Shown: in pieces, positions 8,110 through 16,825 of the stretch
Layout of the letters: each line of letters opens with the position of its first letter
Numbering within the stretch: position 1 is the stretch's first letter
Assembly: GCA_028284385.1 (NCBI GenBank)
Contig: JANQRT010000068.1
Span: forward strand, 186,001-250,000
Direction: 5' to 3'
DNA from: Opitutaceae bacterium
Lineage (GTDB): Bacteria > Verrucomicrobiota > Verrucomicrobiia > Opitutales > Opitutaceae
DNA: 64,000 nt
Made by a program: the position numbers and the translations under genes
Notes under the pieces: generated by a model
Database searches by the model: none
Told to the model about the DNA's origin: nothing
The model's input: the letters and a program-made list of their open reading frames with translations, nothing else

Positions 8110-9285
8110 CTAGAGTATCAGCATCGCGTCCCCGTAGCTCAGAAATCGATACTTCTCCCGGATAGCCTCTGCGTAAATCTCTTTCAGCCAATGAATTCCG
8201 TCTTCATCTCCTGGTGACAAAAAGGCGGCGACGAGGCATAAGAGGGTTGATTTGGGCAAGTGAAAATTGGTAACCAGGGCATCGACTCCAGAAAAACGAT
8301 ACGGAGGATAGATGAACAAATCGGCTTCCTGGACTGCGGTGGTTTGGTCGGGGGCTTCGTTTCTAGATAGATAGTCCTCGATAGTTCGAACGCTGGTCGT
8401 CCCGATCGCGATTCGACGGGTTCCTTCCTTGGCGGCGTTATGGAGGGCGTCCTGCGTTTCGGTAGGCATCTCGTAGGTTTCGCGATGAATTTGGTGTTCG
8501 TCGAGCGTTGCGGTCTCCAGTGGCTTGAAGGTTCCCATGCCGACATGCAGAATCAGGTCATGAAAAGCTGCTCCTTTCGTGACGATCGCCTGGTTTAACG
8601 CGTCGGTAAAATGGAGTCCTGCTGTTGGAGCTGCCGCCGCCACCTGCTTGTCTGTGTCCGCATAGACCGTCTGGTAGCGTTGAAGATCTTCCTGATCCCG
8701 AGTGTCCTGATTCTCTCTGTCGATGTAGGGCGGCAACGGCATTTTGCCGAGCTCTTCCGCCATCTCGCGAACGGACGCGTGGCTGCTGAGCTCGAAACGG
8801 ACGAGGTATTCGGCTTGGCTGTTTTTATCTAGAACTTCCGCATCGAAATTGCCGGATGATGAAAAGGTAGATCCTGGAGAAAGTCGTCTTCCTGGTCGAA
8901 GGAGGCACCACCAGGCTTCGCTCTTTGAGCTACGCTCGGCAGGCAAGGCTTCGCTTGATGTGTTATGACTAGACGGCAGGGCTTTGCTTGAAGAGTTGCT
9001 TTGGGAAGGGTCGAGTTCGTTTGGTTGCGCTTCTCTTAGTAGGAGGCACTCGACGTGTCCTCCGGTGGGCTTTTCGGCAAACAGTCGTGCGGGAAGCACC
9101 TTCGCTTTGTTTCTAAAAATCGCGTCGCCGTTTTTTATGTAGTCCGGCAGATCGCTAAACTGACGATGCTCGAGGCTTTTCTCTTTGCGATGAACTACTA
9201 GGAGTCGCGAAGCGTCTCGAATTGGCGAAGGCGTTTGGGCGATGCGTTCCGTGGGCAGGTCATAGTCGAAAAGAGAGCTTTCCAT
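8110..9285 (-). CDS. queA: tRNA preQ1(34) S-adenosylmethionine ribosyltransferase-isomerase
   Basis: Transfers the ribosyl part of SAM to preQ1 in tRNA to give epoxyqueuosine, a late step of queuosine synthesis. Family motifs are clear: FDYDLPTERIAQTP at the N-terminus, PARLFAEKPTGG, LLRPGRR, PLPPYIDR, AAPTAGLHFT and GTTSVRTIE. At 391 residues it is longer than the usual 340-360. The excess is a serine/alanine/leucine-rich insertion at about residues 95-125, between LLLREA and the WWCLLRPGRR strand, built from repeats such as SSKALP and SSEALP. The DNA there matches a dispersed intergenic repeat of this window. The rest of the protein looks intact. Confidence 0.95.
   Translation of the reverse strand: MESSLFDYDLPTERIAQTPSPIRDASRLLVVHRKEKSLEHRQFSDLPDYIKNGDAIFRNKAKVLPARLFAEKPTGGHVECLLLREAQPNELDPSQSNSSSKALPSSHNTSSEALPAERSSKSEAWWCLLRPGRRLSPGSTFSSSGNFDAEVLDKNSQAEYLVRFELSSHASVREMAEELGKMPLPPYIDRENQDTRDQEDLQRYQTVYADTDKQVAAAAPTAGLHFTDALNQAIVTKGAAFHDLILHVGMGTFKPLETATLDEHQIHRETYEMPTETQDALHNAAKEGTRRIAIGTTSVRTIEDYLSRNEAPDQTTAVQEADLFIYPPYRFSGVDALVTNFHLPKSTLLCLVAAFLSPGDEDGIHWLKEIYAEAIREKYRFLSYGDAMLIL
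8905..8992 (-). repeat. Dispersed repeat inserted in frame within queA
   Basis: Minus-strand bases 8934-8915 read CGTAGCTCAAAGAGCGAAGC and match 19 of 20 bases with 19519-19538, a repeat behind tRNA-Pro. Further GCTTCGCTTGA and GCTTTGCTTGA elements follow. The block is read through without stop or frameshift and encodes the Ser/Ala/Leu-rich insertion of QueA. Confidence 0.65.
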
Positions 9286-9421
9286 ACGATTCGAGTCTCA
9301 CTTTTGGCGAGCGGATTTCGAAGTCGAGCGCTTAAATTATGGGGATGGTCTGCAACCTCTTTCTGGCGAAATTTTCCCTTGCCTTCCCTCTAAAAACGTA
9401 ACTCTATGCGCCTTCAAATTT

Positions 9422-9507
9422 GGTAGGATACCCAAGTGGCCAACGGGGGCAGACTGTAAATCTGCTGGCTTATGCCTTCACTGGTTCGAATCCAGTTCCT
9501 ACCACCA
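9422..9507 (+). tRNA. tRNA-Tyr (anticodon GTA)
   Basis: Acceptor arms GGTAGGA and TCCTACC pair fully. The anticodon stem GCAGA/TCTGC holds loop CTGTAAA with GTA at 9456-9458. A long variable arm makes it a class II tRNA, as expected for bacterial tRNA-Tyr. The T-arm has GGTTCGAATCC. CCA is encoded at 9505-9507 and the repeat unit begins with the next base. Confidence 0.97.
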
Positions 9508-9619
9508 TCCTTCGCCGGAGCGCAGCGAAGAATCGGAGGATGTCTCGCCATAGACCCGTAGGGCGAAGGCGGACCGCAATGTTACCCACTCCGCTGCGAG
9601 ACTACGGCTTGGCATGCCA
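9508..9619 (+). repeat. tRNA-3'-end repeat unit, Tyr copy (about 112 bp)
   Basis: Starts directly after the tRNA-Tyr CCA. It opens with a hairpin (CTTCGC...GCGAAG), carries GCGAAGGCGGAC at 9563-9574 and ends with CGAGACTACGGCTTGGCA at 9597-9614. The same blocks occur at the same distances after tRNA-Cys. The end of the unit overlaps the ATG of the GIY-YIG gene. Confidence 0.75.
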
Positions 9620-9868
9620 TCTATCCAATTCTATTACGTGTACATATTAATTAGTGCCAAGGATCCAGATCGCCACTACGTCGGGATCACGGGTAATCTT
9701 GAATCTCGAATCAGGAAACACAACCAAGGTGGTGTTCCTTTCACCAGAGGTAATCGTCCTTGGAAAATCGAGACGGCTGTCGCTTTTAGTTCCAAAGTTA
9801 AAGCTGTTGCTTTTGAAAGATATCTTAAGTCGGGCTCTGGTCGAGTGTTCGCTCGTCGTCATTTCTAG
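9614..9868 (+). CDS. GIY-YIG domain nuclease-like protein
   Basis: An 84-residue single-domain protein of the GIY-YIG endonuclease superfamily (UPF0213/YhbQ-like). YVYILIS and HYVGIT stand for the two name-giving strands, SRIRKHN carries the expected Arg, and the Glu of AFERYLKS is the likely metal ligand. Its start codon lies inside the last bases of the repeat unit that follows tRNA-Tyr, and more repeat sequence lies behind its stop. A structure-specific nuclease acting in mobility of the flanking repeat is a hypothesis; a DNA repair role is equally open. Confidence 0.8.
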   Translation: MPSIQFYYVYILISAKDPDRHYVGITGNLESRIRKHNQGGVPFTRGNRPWKIETAVAFSSKVKAVAFERYLKSGSGRVFARRHF

Positions 9869-9960
9869 GCTTTTCACGTGCCCTGCGTAGTTCTTAAGCG
9901 AAGCATGGGCCGTGAGTATCAAAGTAGGCTACGCCCGGCTTCGCCATTAGTTGGGGTGCT
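9869..9960 (+). repeat. Degenerate repeat sequence behind the GIY-YIG gene
   Basis: Contains TGCGTAGTTCTTAAGCGAAGC and GTAGGCTACGCCCGGCTTCGCC-type blocks (shown in parts: TGCGTAGTTCTTAAG, AAGCGAAGC, GGCTACGCC, GGCTTCGCC), related to the CGTAGCTCGAAGAGCGAAGC repeat behind tRNA-Pro. It completes a repeat-gene-repeat arrangement around the GIY-YIG gene. Confidence 0.5.
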
Positions 9961-9984
9961 CTTCTTCTAAATGGATCTTCTGTT

Positions 9985-10707
9985 TTATAAAACCCCGGCT
10001 TCCTGAAAACTGTAGTAGCCCCGTCTCCGAGGGTCGTTGGACTTGGTTCCGAGAACAACGTGATCGAGGAGATCGATGCTGATGATTTTCGAAGACTCCT
10101 TTAGTTGTCGGGTTATTTTAACGTCAGCCGCGCTAGGAGTAGGATCTCCGCTCGGATGATTGTGGGCGCAGACGATGGCGCTCGCTCCGAAACGTATTGC
10201 ATCTCTAAATACTTCTCTTGGGTGGACGAGACTATGGCTGGCTGTTCCCGAGGATGTTTCGCATAGCCGAATCAATCTGTTTTTGCGATTCAGACAGAGC
10301 GTCCAGAATTTTTCGACCTCCAGTCCCATGGTTTGGGATTCAAGAAGCTCCTTCACCACTTGAGGTTCGTCCACCGCGATTTCAACGCTCTTTCGATTGG
10401 ACAACACACGTCGGCAAATTTCAACTACGGTAACAAGCTGAAGAGACTTGACTTTTCCGATGCCTTTGATGTTCGCGAATTCCCGGTCGTTCCAGTTGAC
10501 CAGTCCCGCAAGCGACCCAGCGTCCTGCAGAAGCTGCGAAGCCACGCTGAGTACATTGCGGCCTTTGCTTCCGCTTCGCAGGATCATTGCCAGCAATTCC
10601 ACGTCGCTCAAAGCTTTGGGACCGTGTTTTTCGAGTCGTTCCTGTGGCTTTTCAGCAGTTGAAAGTTCGTTTATTCTAGGGGTGACATACGTTTGTAGCG
10701 TATTCAT
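9985..10707 (-). CDS. radC: RadC family protein (JAB/MPN domain)
   Basis: Protein of the RadC/YicR family with an N-terminal helix-hairpin-helix-like segment (LSDVELLAMILRSGSKG, FANIKGIGKVKS) and a C-terminal JAB metalloprotease fold. The metal motif is AHNHPSGDPTPS followed by an Asp, and the upstream Glu lies in GTASHSLVHPREVF. A role in DNA repair is traditional but not established. The ATG at 10707 is preferred; a TTG at 10734 would add nine residues. It stands alone, divergent from the ThuA-like gene. Confidence 0.9.
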   Translation of the reverse strand: MNTLQTYVTPRINELSTAEKPQERLEKHGPKALSDVELLAMILRSGSKGRNVLSVASQLLQDAGSLAGLVNWNDREFANIKGIGKVKSLQLVTVVEICRRVLSNRKSVEIAVDEPQVVKELLESQTMGLEVEKFWTLCLNRKNRLIRLCETSSGTASHSLVHPREVFRDAIRFGASAIVCAHNHPSGDPTPSAADVKITRQLKESSKIISIDLLDHVVLGTKSNDPRRRGYYSFQEAGVL

Positions 10708-10828
10708 GGAGCAGGTCTTTATTGATTGCGCCAATAAGAGTTGATCGCTTGATGACGCGCTTCTACAAGGGGTGGATAGGAAAAACTGTTTACGGACTAG
10801 AATTTCATCAAGATAAATTATGTGACCA

Positions 10829-11566
10829 ATGAAAAAGCTGAATGTCGTCGTATGGAGCGAGTATGTCCATGAAAAGAAAAACGATCAAGTTCGCGAAGTG
10901 TATCCGGACGGAATGCACGCGGCGATCGCCCAGGGGCTAGTCGAGTCGGGGGAGGATTTCATCGTTTCCACCGCGACGATGCAGGAGCAGGAGCACGGAC
11001 TCGACGAAGCGAGACTCCAGGAAATCGATGTATTGATATGGTGGGGACACATTGCCCACGGGGAAGTCGATGACGCGGTCGTGGAACGCGTTCAGAAGCG
11101 CGTGTTGGAAGGCATGGGTCTGATTGTCCTGCATTCCGGTCACTATTCGAAGATCTTCCGAAGGCTCATGGGCACTTCCTGCACTCTTAGCTGGCGAGTG
11201 GCGGACGAGAAAGAGCGTTTATGGGTCTGCAATCCAGGGCATCCGATCGCCCAGGGAATCGACAGATACTTCGAGCTGGAAAAAGAGGAGATGTACGGAG
11301 AGCCTTTTTCCGTTCCCGAACCGGAAGAGCAGGTGTTCATTTCATGGTTCGAGGGAGGCGAGGTCTTTCGCAGCGGCAACTGCTATCATCGGGGAAATGG
11401 CAAGATTTTCTATTTCCGACCCGGGCATGAAACGTATCCAACCTACTACGACAAGAACGTGAAACGGGTGATCGCCAACGCCGTTAGATGGGCTGCCCCG
11501 CAGGGAAGTTGGGCGGACCCGCACTATTGCGAGAATCGAAAGGAGCCGATCGAGCCTATCGGCTAG
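10829..11566 (+). CDS. ThuA-like (trehalose utilisation) domain protein
   Basis: A 245-residue protein with a class I glutamine-amidotransferase-like ThuA fold: NVVVWSEYVHEKKND at the start, VLIWWGHIAHGEVDD, GLIVLHSGHYSKIFRRLMGT and HPIAQGID, and a late GKIFYFRPGHETYPTYYD. ThuA homologues are linked to trehalose or other disaccharide breakdown, but most lack a proven activity. No signal peptide is present, so it should be cytoplasmic. No sugar gene lies next to it. It converges on surA with only nine bases between the stops. Confidence 0.85.
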   Translation: MKKLNVVVWSEYVHEKKNDQVREVYPDGMHAAIAQGLVESGEDFIVSTATMQEQEHGLDEARLQEIDVLIWWGHIAHGEVDDAVVERVQKRVLEGMGLIVLHSGHYSKIFRRLMGTSCTLSWRVADEKERLWVCNPGHPIAQGIDRYFELEKEEMYGEPFSVPEPEEQVFISWFEGGEVFRSGNCYHRGNGKIFYFRPGHETYPTYYDKNVKRVIANAVRWAAPQGSWADPHYCENRKEPIEPIG

Positions 11567-11575
11567 AAGCGTCTT

Positions 11576-12565
11576 CTAGTTGAAGCGTCTTACAAATCCG
11601 TCTCTGCGAAGCCGAGTGAGCGATTTCTCCTGGGCTTCTCTGGCCATCTCGGAAACCAGCATGTCCTCGATTTGGTCACGCAGTTCGGCTAGCGGGATAT
11701 AACCCGCGTCACGCCGATCTTGGGCGAACATGATGAAGATATTGCCCTTCATTTTTACGGGTTCGCTGTATTGACCTGCTTTCAAAGTGAACGCCTTTTC
11801 AGAGAGCTCGGGAATCAGGTCGTTGCGACCTTTCCAACCCCAATCACCACCCTTGCTAGCTCTGGAGTCCTGGCTGTGCTGCTTGGCGAGTTCGGCAAAG
11901 TCGTAGCCTTCTTCGAGCTTGCGGACGATTTCGTTAGCAGTCTGGTCGAGCAGATCGGCATCTTCGTTGGTGATCTGAGCGAGACGAATGAGACTAAGCT
12001 TAATCGCCTCGTCTTGGTAGAACTCCTCTTTGTTCTCGTCGTAGAATTCCTCGATCTTTACCGGACTTACGAATGACTCGGACTTGCGCATCTGCTGGCG
12101 CATGTAGCCGACGATCATTTCATCTCGTATCTGGTTTTGATACTCGTCGGGCGTCTTGCCTATCGATTTGAGATAGTTCAGAAATTTCGACCGGTCGTTG
12201 TCAAATTGAGTGATGATGTCCTCCTCGACTCGGTTGGCGACCATGCTTGGCGGTATCATGCCTTTATCTTCGTAGAACTGCTTAACAATCAACACGTTAT
12301 CCGTCAAGGTCTGTATGATCTGGTCCTCGGCTTCCTGTAGAAGCTTGTGGAAGGTTACCGGGTCCCCTTTGGAATCAGCTTGGATTTGCGGCAGGTAGGG
12401 TTGGATCTCTCGACGTACATCCACGACGGTGAAGATCTTGTCTTCGGCGATGGCCGCTATGCCATTGGCGAACCGGGCTCCGACCATGTTGTTCACGTCT
12501 TCGACCTGAGCCGAAGCGAAGGATGCAGTGAAGGCGAGGGAAGTGTAAAATAAGGCGCGTCGCAT
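11576..12565 (-). CDS. SurA-like periplasmic peptidyl-prolyl isomerase
   Basis: A 329-residue exported chaperone/isomerase. The signal peptide MRRALFYTSLAFTASFASA ends at about residue 19. It has a SurA-type N-terminal helical region and a parvulin (PpiC) domain at about residues 185-285, with LAKQHSQDSRASKGGDWGW as the classic segment. It should assist folding of outer-membrane proteins. It follows mfd on the same strand by 23 bases and is probably the last gene of a parA-rnc-mfd-surA operon. Only one parvulin domain is present, whereas E. coli SurA has two. Confidence 0.88.
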   Translation of the reverse strand: MRRALFYTSLAFTASFASAQVEDVNNMVGARFANGIAAIAEDKIFTVVDVRREIQPYLPQIQADSKGDPVTFHKLLQEAEDQIIQTLTDNVLIVKQFYEDKGMIPPSMVANRVEEDIITQFDNDRSKFLNYLKSIGKTPDEYQNQIRDEMIVGYMRQQMRKSESFVSPVKIEEFYDENKEEFYQDEAIKLSLIRLAQITNEDADLLDQTANEIVRKLEEGYDFAELAKQHSQDSRASKGGDWGWKGRNDLIPELSEKAFTLKAGQYSEPVKMKGNIFIMFAQDRRDAGYIPLAELRDQIEDMLVSEMAREAQEKSLTRLRRDGFVRRFN

Positions 12566-12588
12566 AGCGGGAATAGAATTTAAAGCGG

Positions 12589-15500
12589 CTAACTAGTAGC
12601 AAAATTTCTCAAAAATACAATGATTTCATCAAGCCGTTTCAACGCATCGTTTGAAACGAGGCGCGGGAACCGGGTTCCCAACTTTATATAGTCGTCTTCC
12701 TTGCCCCTTTTGATTCTGCATTTCAGTCGATTGCCCTCCGACTCTACCGAGAGGATTCCCTTGGCTTCCGCCCTACATCGGATTTCCGTCAGTTTCAAAA
12801 GCGCTTCGACCTCTAGGGGAAACTTTCCGAATCGATCTATCATATCCTCTCTTAGGTTTTCAATGTCCTCGGGTTTCTCGGCCATAGCCAGCTTTCGATA
12901 CATGTCGATTCTAAGTCTCGTCTCGTCCAGATAGCTTGCCGGGATTCGAGCTTGCATGGGTTCGCATTCGCCTTCCTCAAGATCTAGCTTCTTTAAGATC
13001 GTGTATCCATCTTCGTACTTATTGCTGTCTTCCAGCTGGCCTTCGCCCTGATAAATGAAATCCAGTTTCACGTTGGCTCGAATCGCGATGGCGGTTTTCT
13101 CACCCTTCAACCTGGCGATGCTTTGCTTGAGCAGCTGGCAGTAGAGCTCGAAGCCAACGCCTACGATGTGACCACTCTGTTCGGGTCCAAGCAGGTTGCC
13201 AGCTCCTCGTAGTTCCAGGTCTCGCATCGCAATGCGAAATCCGGCCCCTAGCTGATTATGCTGGCGAATGGCTTGCAATCGCTTGCGGGCGATATCCATC
13301 AGCCTTTTGTGTTTATGCAAAAGCAGATAGGCGTAGGCTTGTCTTTTGAAACGGCCCACGCGCCCACGAATTTGATACAGTTGCGACAGGCCAAATCGGT
13401 CGGCTCCCTCGATGATGATCGTGTTTGAATTGGGAATGTCCAAACCGGACTCGATAATCGTCGTGCAGACCAGGACTTGATAGCGGCCGTCAACAAAGTC
13501 GATCATCACTTGCTCCAGCTCCTTTTCATTCATCTGTCCGTGCCCGATGCCGAAGGAGACTTTGGGCATCAATTCCTGGAGCTTGAGAGCAACTGTATCG
13601 ATAGTCTGGACACGATTGTGTAGATAGAAGACCTGGCCGCCGCGATCGATTTCCCGCTGGATCACCTCTTTTACCAGATCGTCGCTATAGCTTTTAACAA
13701 TCGTCTGAATAGGTTTTCTTTCGAGTGGCGGCGTCTCAATCACGCTCAATTCGCGGGCTCCGGTGAGAGCCATGTAGAGAGTGCGTGGAATAGGAGTGGC
13801 ACTCATGCTGAGGATATCGACGGTCTCTCTCCATTCTTTGAATACCTCTTTGTGCTTCACGCCAAAGCGTTGCTCCTCATCGATAACCACCAGCCCCAAC
13901 TCACTGAACGAGACGTCTTTTTGAATGAGGCGATGAGTGCCGATGAGAATATCGACCTTTCCGCCTTTTAGGGCCTGAAGGATTTTTTTGATTTCACTCG
14001 GTTTGCGAAAACGGCTGACGTGCTCGACCACGATCGGATATCCGGCCATGCGATCGCGAAAGGTAATGAAATGCTGTTGGGCGAGGACGGTAGTCGGTAC
14101 GAGGATGGCGACCTGCTTCCCATCCATTACCGCTTTGAAGGCGGCCCTTATGGCGATTTCCGTTTTGCCGTAGCCGACATCGCCGCAGATGAGACGATCC
14201 ATGGGCTTGCTCAACTGCATGTCGCTCTTCGTATCCAGAATCGCCTGCATTTGGTCGGGCGTTTCCTTGAAGGGGAACGATTTTTCAAATTCCGTCTGCC
14301 ATTCGACGTCCTGTCCGAACGCATGACCGTTGCCAGCTTCACGCGTGGCTTGAATTTCAAGCAGTTGAGCGGCCAAATCCAAGGTGGCCCTTTCAGCGGC
14401 TTCCCTTGTCTTGGCCCAGCGGTTGGATCCGAGCTTGCCGAGGCGAGGCCGCGTTTTCGTCAGACCCACGTAGCGGCTGATCAAATGGGATTCCTGTAGC
14501 GGAACATGCAGCAGCATTCCCTCGTCGAATTCGAGCGTGAGCGCTTCGCGTAGCTGACCACGTATATCCACTTTCGTGATACCGCGATAAAGCGCGATGC
14601 CATGCTGCACGTGAACGACGAACTCGCCCTCCACCATCTCGGCGAAATCCAGAAGCTGATCGACCTGAGCTTGGGAGACCAAGGCTCTTTGGCGGGTCCG
14701 TGGTTTGCGATGGCGACGTCGACCGAAAAGCTCGGTTTCAGTGACGAAGACCGCTCCTTTTCTGTCTTTCAAGAAGGGCCAGTCCAGCTTGCCTAACTTG
14801 TCTCGGAAATGGATGCGAAATCCCTGGTTTAAATCCCCTTGCCAGAAAATGGGTTTCAAGGACTTCGTTTTGGTGGTACCTTTGAGGAGGTCCTTAACGC
14901 GATTCTTGTCGCTTGTATTCGGTAGAATGAATACGATTTGCTCGCCTTCGCTGCCCCATTCGCCCAGCAGCTCGAGAAATCTTAGGCGACTTTGCTGCTC
15001 GCTGGCCAATCGTTCGTCGGCCAGTTTAGTGCTGTCGCTTAAAGGTCGGTAGAAGGACAGCGATTCCGCTTCGTAGGTGATGGTATTCGAATCGTCGACA
15101 TCGTCATTCGCTAGGTCCAGATCCGAAAACGTTGTCCAGGAATCAAGGCATTGCTCGCGGTTCTGAAGAATCCGTATCCAAAATTCTCCTTCGCTTGAAT
15201 CGTTCGTGTCCAAAGAGGAATGATGAATGGCGTCTAGAATATCATCGGGCTCGATAAGGGCCCAGGCCATGGAGTCGGGCAGGTAGTCCAGAATGCCGGC
15301 CGCGTTGGTTTCCAGGTCGAGGCGAGGCGAGGCGGCAATGCTGATGGATTGGATGGGTTTTCCCGAGCGCTGGCTTACCGGATCAAGTTCTTTGATCGAC
15401 TCGATTTCATCTCCGAAAAAATCGACTCGGTATGGTTTCTCGGCCGTTATGGGATAAACGTCGATCAAGCCGCCTCGAACGGCAAATTGGCCGGGAGCTT

Positions 15501-16002
15501 CGCATAGGCTTTCCGCATCGTAGTCGATTTGCTGAAGCTGTTCGCTTAGATCCGAAAACGGGATATTCTGGCCAGGGGCAAGTTCAATCTTCGAGGCCTT
15601 TAGGCTTTCAGGACTGGGCGTTTTCTGCGCGAGGGATTTCGGGGTGGCTACCAGAACCAGCTTGTTTTGGTTTTGACCCGCTGCCAGTTGGGAAAAGACG
15701 GCAATCCGATCGCTCTCGATGTCGAAAGCGTCCCCGGTGTCCTCTTCTTTCTCCCATTGCTCCGGCAACAAGGCGAACTGGGTTTTGACTTTCCGGGATC
15801 GAGCTTTCTCATGGAAGTATTGAAAATCGGATACAAGTTGATCGGCCTGCTTTGCGGAGGGAGCGACTATGAGAAGCAGTCTTTCATCTGAATGATGAAT
15901 CCAGTTTTCAACGACGACAGGCAGAGCCTCCGAACTGATGCCAATTCTTCTCTCGAAGCGAGCTGCCTGCGAGGGTAGGAGGGCCGATCCCAGTGTGGTC
16001 AT
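12589..16002 (-). CDS. mfd: Transcription-repair coupling factor
   Basis: Large 1137-residue SF2 translocase that removes stalled RNA polymerase from damaged DNA and recruits UvrA. Domains in order: UvrB-like N-terminal modules (about 1-340); an RNA-polymerase-binding CarD-like domain near residue 460 (EFVVHVQHGIALYRG); helicase motifs GDVGYGKTEIAIRAAFKAV (Walker A), VIDEEQRFGVKHKE (DEEQ box) and SMSATPIPRTLYM; then the TRG motif region and a C-terminal TRCF domain. Length matches the family. Its ATG overlaps the rnc stop by four bases, so translation is coupled. Confidence 0.97.
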   Translation of the reverse strand: MTTLGSALLPSQAARFERRIGISSEALPVVVENWIHHSDERLLLIVAPSAKQADQLVSDFQYFHEKARSRKVKTQFALLPEQWEKEEDTGDAFDIESDRIAVFSQLAAGQNQNKLVLVATPKSLAQKTPSPESLKASKIELAPGQNIPFSDLSEQLQQIDYDAESLCEAPGQFAVRGGLIDVYPITAEKPYRVDFFGDEIESIKELDPVSQRSGKPIQSISIAASPRLDLETNAAGILDYLPDSMAWALIEPDDILDAIHHSSLDTNDSSEGEFWIRILQNREQCLDSWTTFSDLDLANDDVDDSNTITYEAESLSFYRPLSDSTKLADERLASEQQSRLRFLELLGEWGSEGEQIVFILPNTSDKNRVKDLLKGTTKTKSLKPIFWQGDLNQGFRIHFRDKLGKLDWPFLKDRKGAVFVTETELFGRRRHRKPRTRQRALVSQAQVDQLLDFAEMVEGEFVVHVQHGIALYRGITKVDIRGQLREALTLEFDEGMLLHVPLQESHLISRYVGLTKTRPRLGKLGSNRWAKTREAAERATLDLAAQLLEIQATREAGNGHAFGQDVEWQTEFEKSFPFKETPDQMQAILDTKSDMQLSKPMDRLICGDVGYGKTEIAIRAAFKAVMDGKQVAILVPTTVLAQQHFITFRDRMAGYPIVVEHVSRFRKPSEIKKILQALKGGKVDILIGTHRLIQKDVSFSELGLVVIDEEQRFGVKHKEVFKEWRETVDILSMSATPIPRTLYMALTGARELSVIETPPLERKPIQTIVKSYSDDLVKEVIQREIDRGGQVFYLHNRVQTIDTVALKLQELMPKVSFGIGHGQMNEKELEQVMIDFVDGRYQVLVCTTIIESGLDIPNSNTIIIEGADRFGLSQLYQIRGRVGRFKRQAYAYLLLHKHKRLMDIARKRLQAIRQHNQLGAGFRIAMRDLELRGAGNLLGPEQSGHIVGVGFELYCQLLKQSIARLKGEKTAIAIRANVKLDFIYQGEGQLEDSNKYEDGYTILKKLDLEEGECEPMQARIPASYLDETRLRIDMYRKLAMAEKPEDIENLREDMIDRFGKFPLEVEALLKLTEIRCRAEAKGILSVESEGNRLKCRIKRGKEDDYIKLGTRFPRLVSNDALKRLDEIIVFLRNFATS

Positions 16003-16793
16003 TTCGACTCTTCCATGGCCGCCAGGCCTTGCAAGGCCGCCTTTTCGGCAGCCTCCTTTTTGGTTTTCCCTGTTCCCACCCCAATGGCCTTGTCGTTGCA
16101 GAAGACGGTTATTTCGAAGAATCGATTATGAGGCTCGCCTTGTTCGGATGTGGTTTCGTAGCGGATCGCGTCGTTCCCATGCAGAGGCTGTATCATCTCT
16201 TGCAGCTTGCCCTTCGGATTGGCGATCCGTTCTTCCTGCTCGGTTTGTGGAACCAGTTTTCCATAAAGCTTTAGGGTGACCTTTCTGGCGGTAGCCCAGT
16301 CGCTATCGAGAAAGATGGCCCCAATGATCGCCTCGAAGGCGTCCCCCAGCGAGGAATCCTGTTCCGCTATGCCCGCTTTCCTTTCCTTTTCCCTGAGAAT
16401 GATGTACTGGTGAAGCCCCAATCTTCGCGCGATATCGGCCATGGTGTCTCCTCGAGCGAAGGACGATCTCAGGCTGGTGAGTTTTCCTTCCCGCTCTTTC
16501 GGATACTCCTTATAGAGTTCTTCGGTAAGGGCGAGCTGGATGACCGAGTCTCCCAAAAACTCCAGTCGCTGGTTGCTTTGAAGCTGATTACCGGTGTGCA
16601 GGTAATAGGAAGAATGGGTGAGGCTCTGGATGAGGAGCCCCTTCTTCTTGAACACGTAGCCCAACGAATTCTGTAGCGTTGCTACCTGCTTTTCAGTCAA
16701 CTCCGTCACGGGAAATGAAGGTTGAGTTTCTTCGGTAGGGACGTCCCTTCTAGCGAGATTCAAGAAAGCGTTTTTTAACTTTGAAGCAAGCAT
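15999..16793 (-). CDS. rnc: Ribonuclease III
   Basis: Endonuclease that cuts double-stranded RNA in rRNA and mRNA processing. The signature QRLEFLGDSVIQLALTEELY lies at about residues 78-97, and the second metal site is in SLGDAFEAIIGAIFLD. A double-stranded-RNA-binding domain covers about residues 195-264, ending GKTKKEAAEKAALQGLAAM. At 264 residues it is slightly longer than usual because of an N-terminal extension of about 30 residues before the RNase domain. It lies 32 bases after parA and overlaps mfd by four bases. Confidence 0.96.
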   Translation of the reverse strand: MLASKLKNAFLNLARRDVPTEETQPSFPVTELTEKQVATLQNSLGYVFKKKGLLIQSLTHSSYYLHTGNQLQSNQRLEFLGDSVIQLALTEELYKEYPKEREGKLTSLRSSFARGDTMADIARRLGLHQYIILREKERKAGIAEQDSSLGDAFEAIIGAIFLDSDWATARKVTLKLYGKLVPQTEQEERIANPKGKLQEMIQPLHGNDAIRYETTSEQGEPHNRFFEITVFCNDKAIGVGTGKTKKEAAEKAALQGLAAMEESK

Positions 16794-16825
16794 GCTCCTT
16801 AAAATGCGGGCTTGAGTCGGAGCGA

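Noticed and set aside
9420..9650. Plus-strand frame starting MVGYPSGQRGQ through tRNA-Tyr
   Set aside because: It is the translation of the tRNA gene and repeat unit, not a protein gene.
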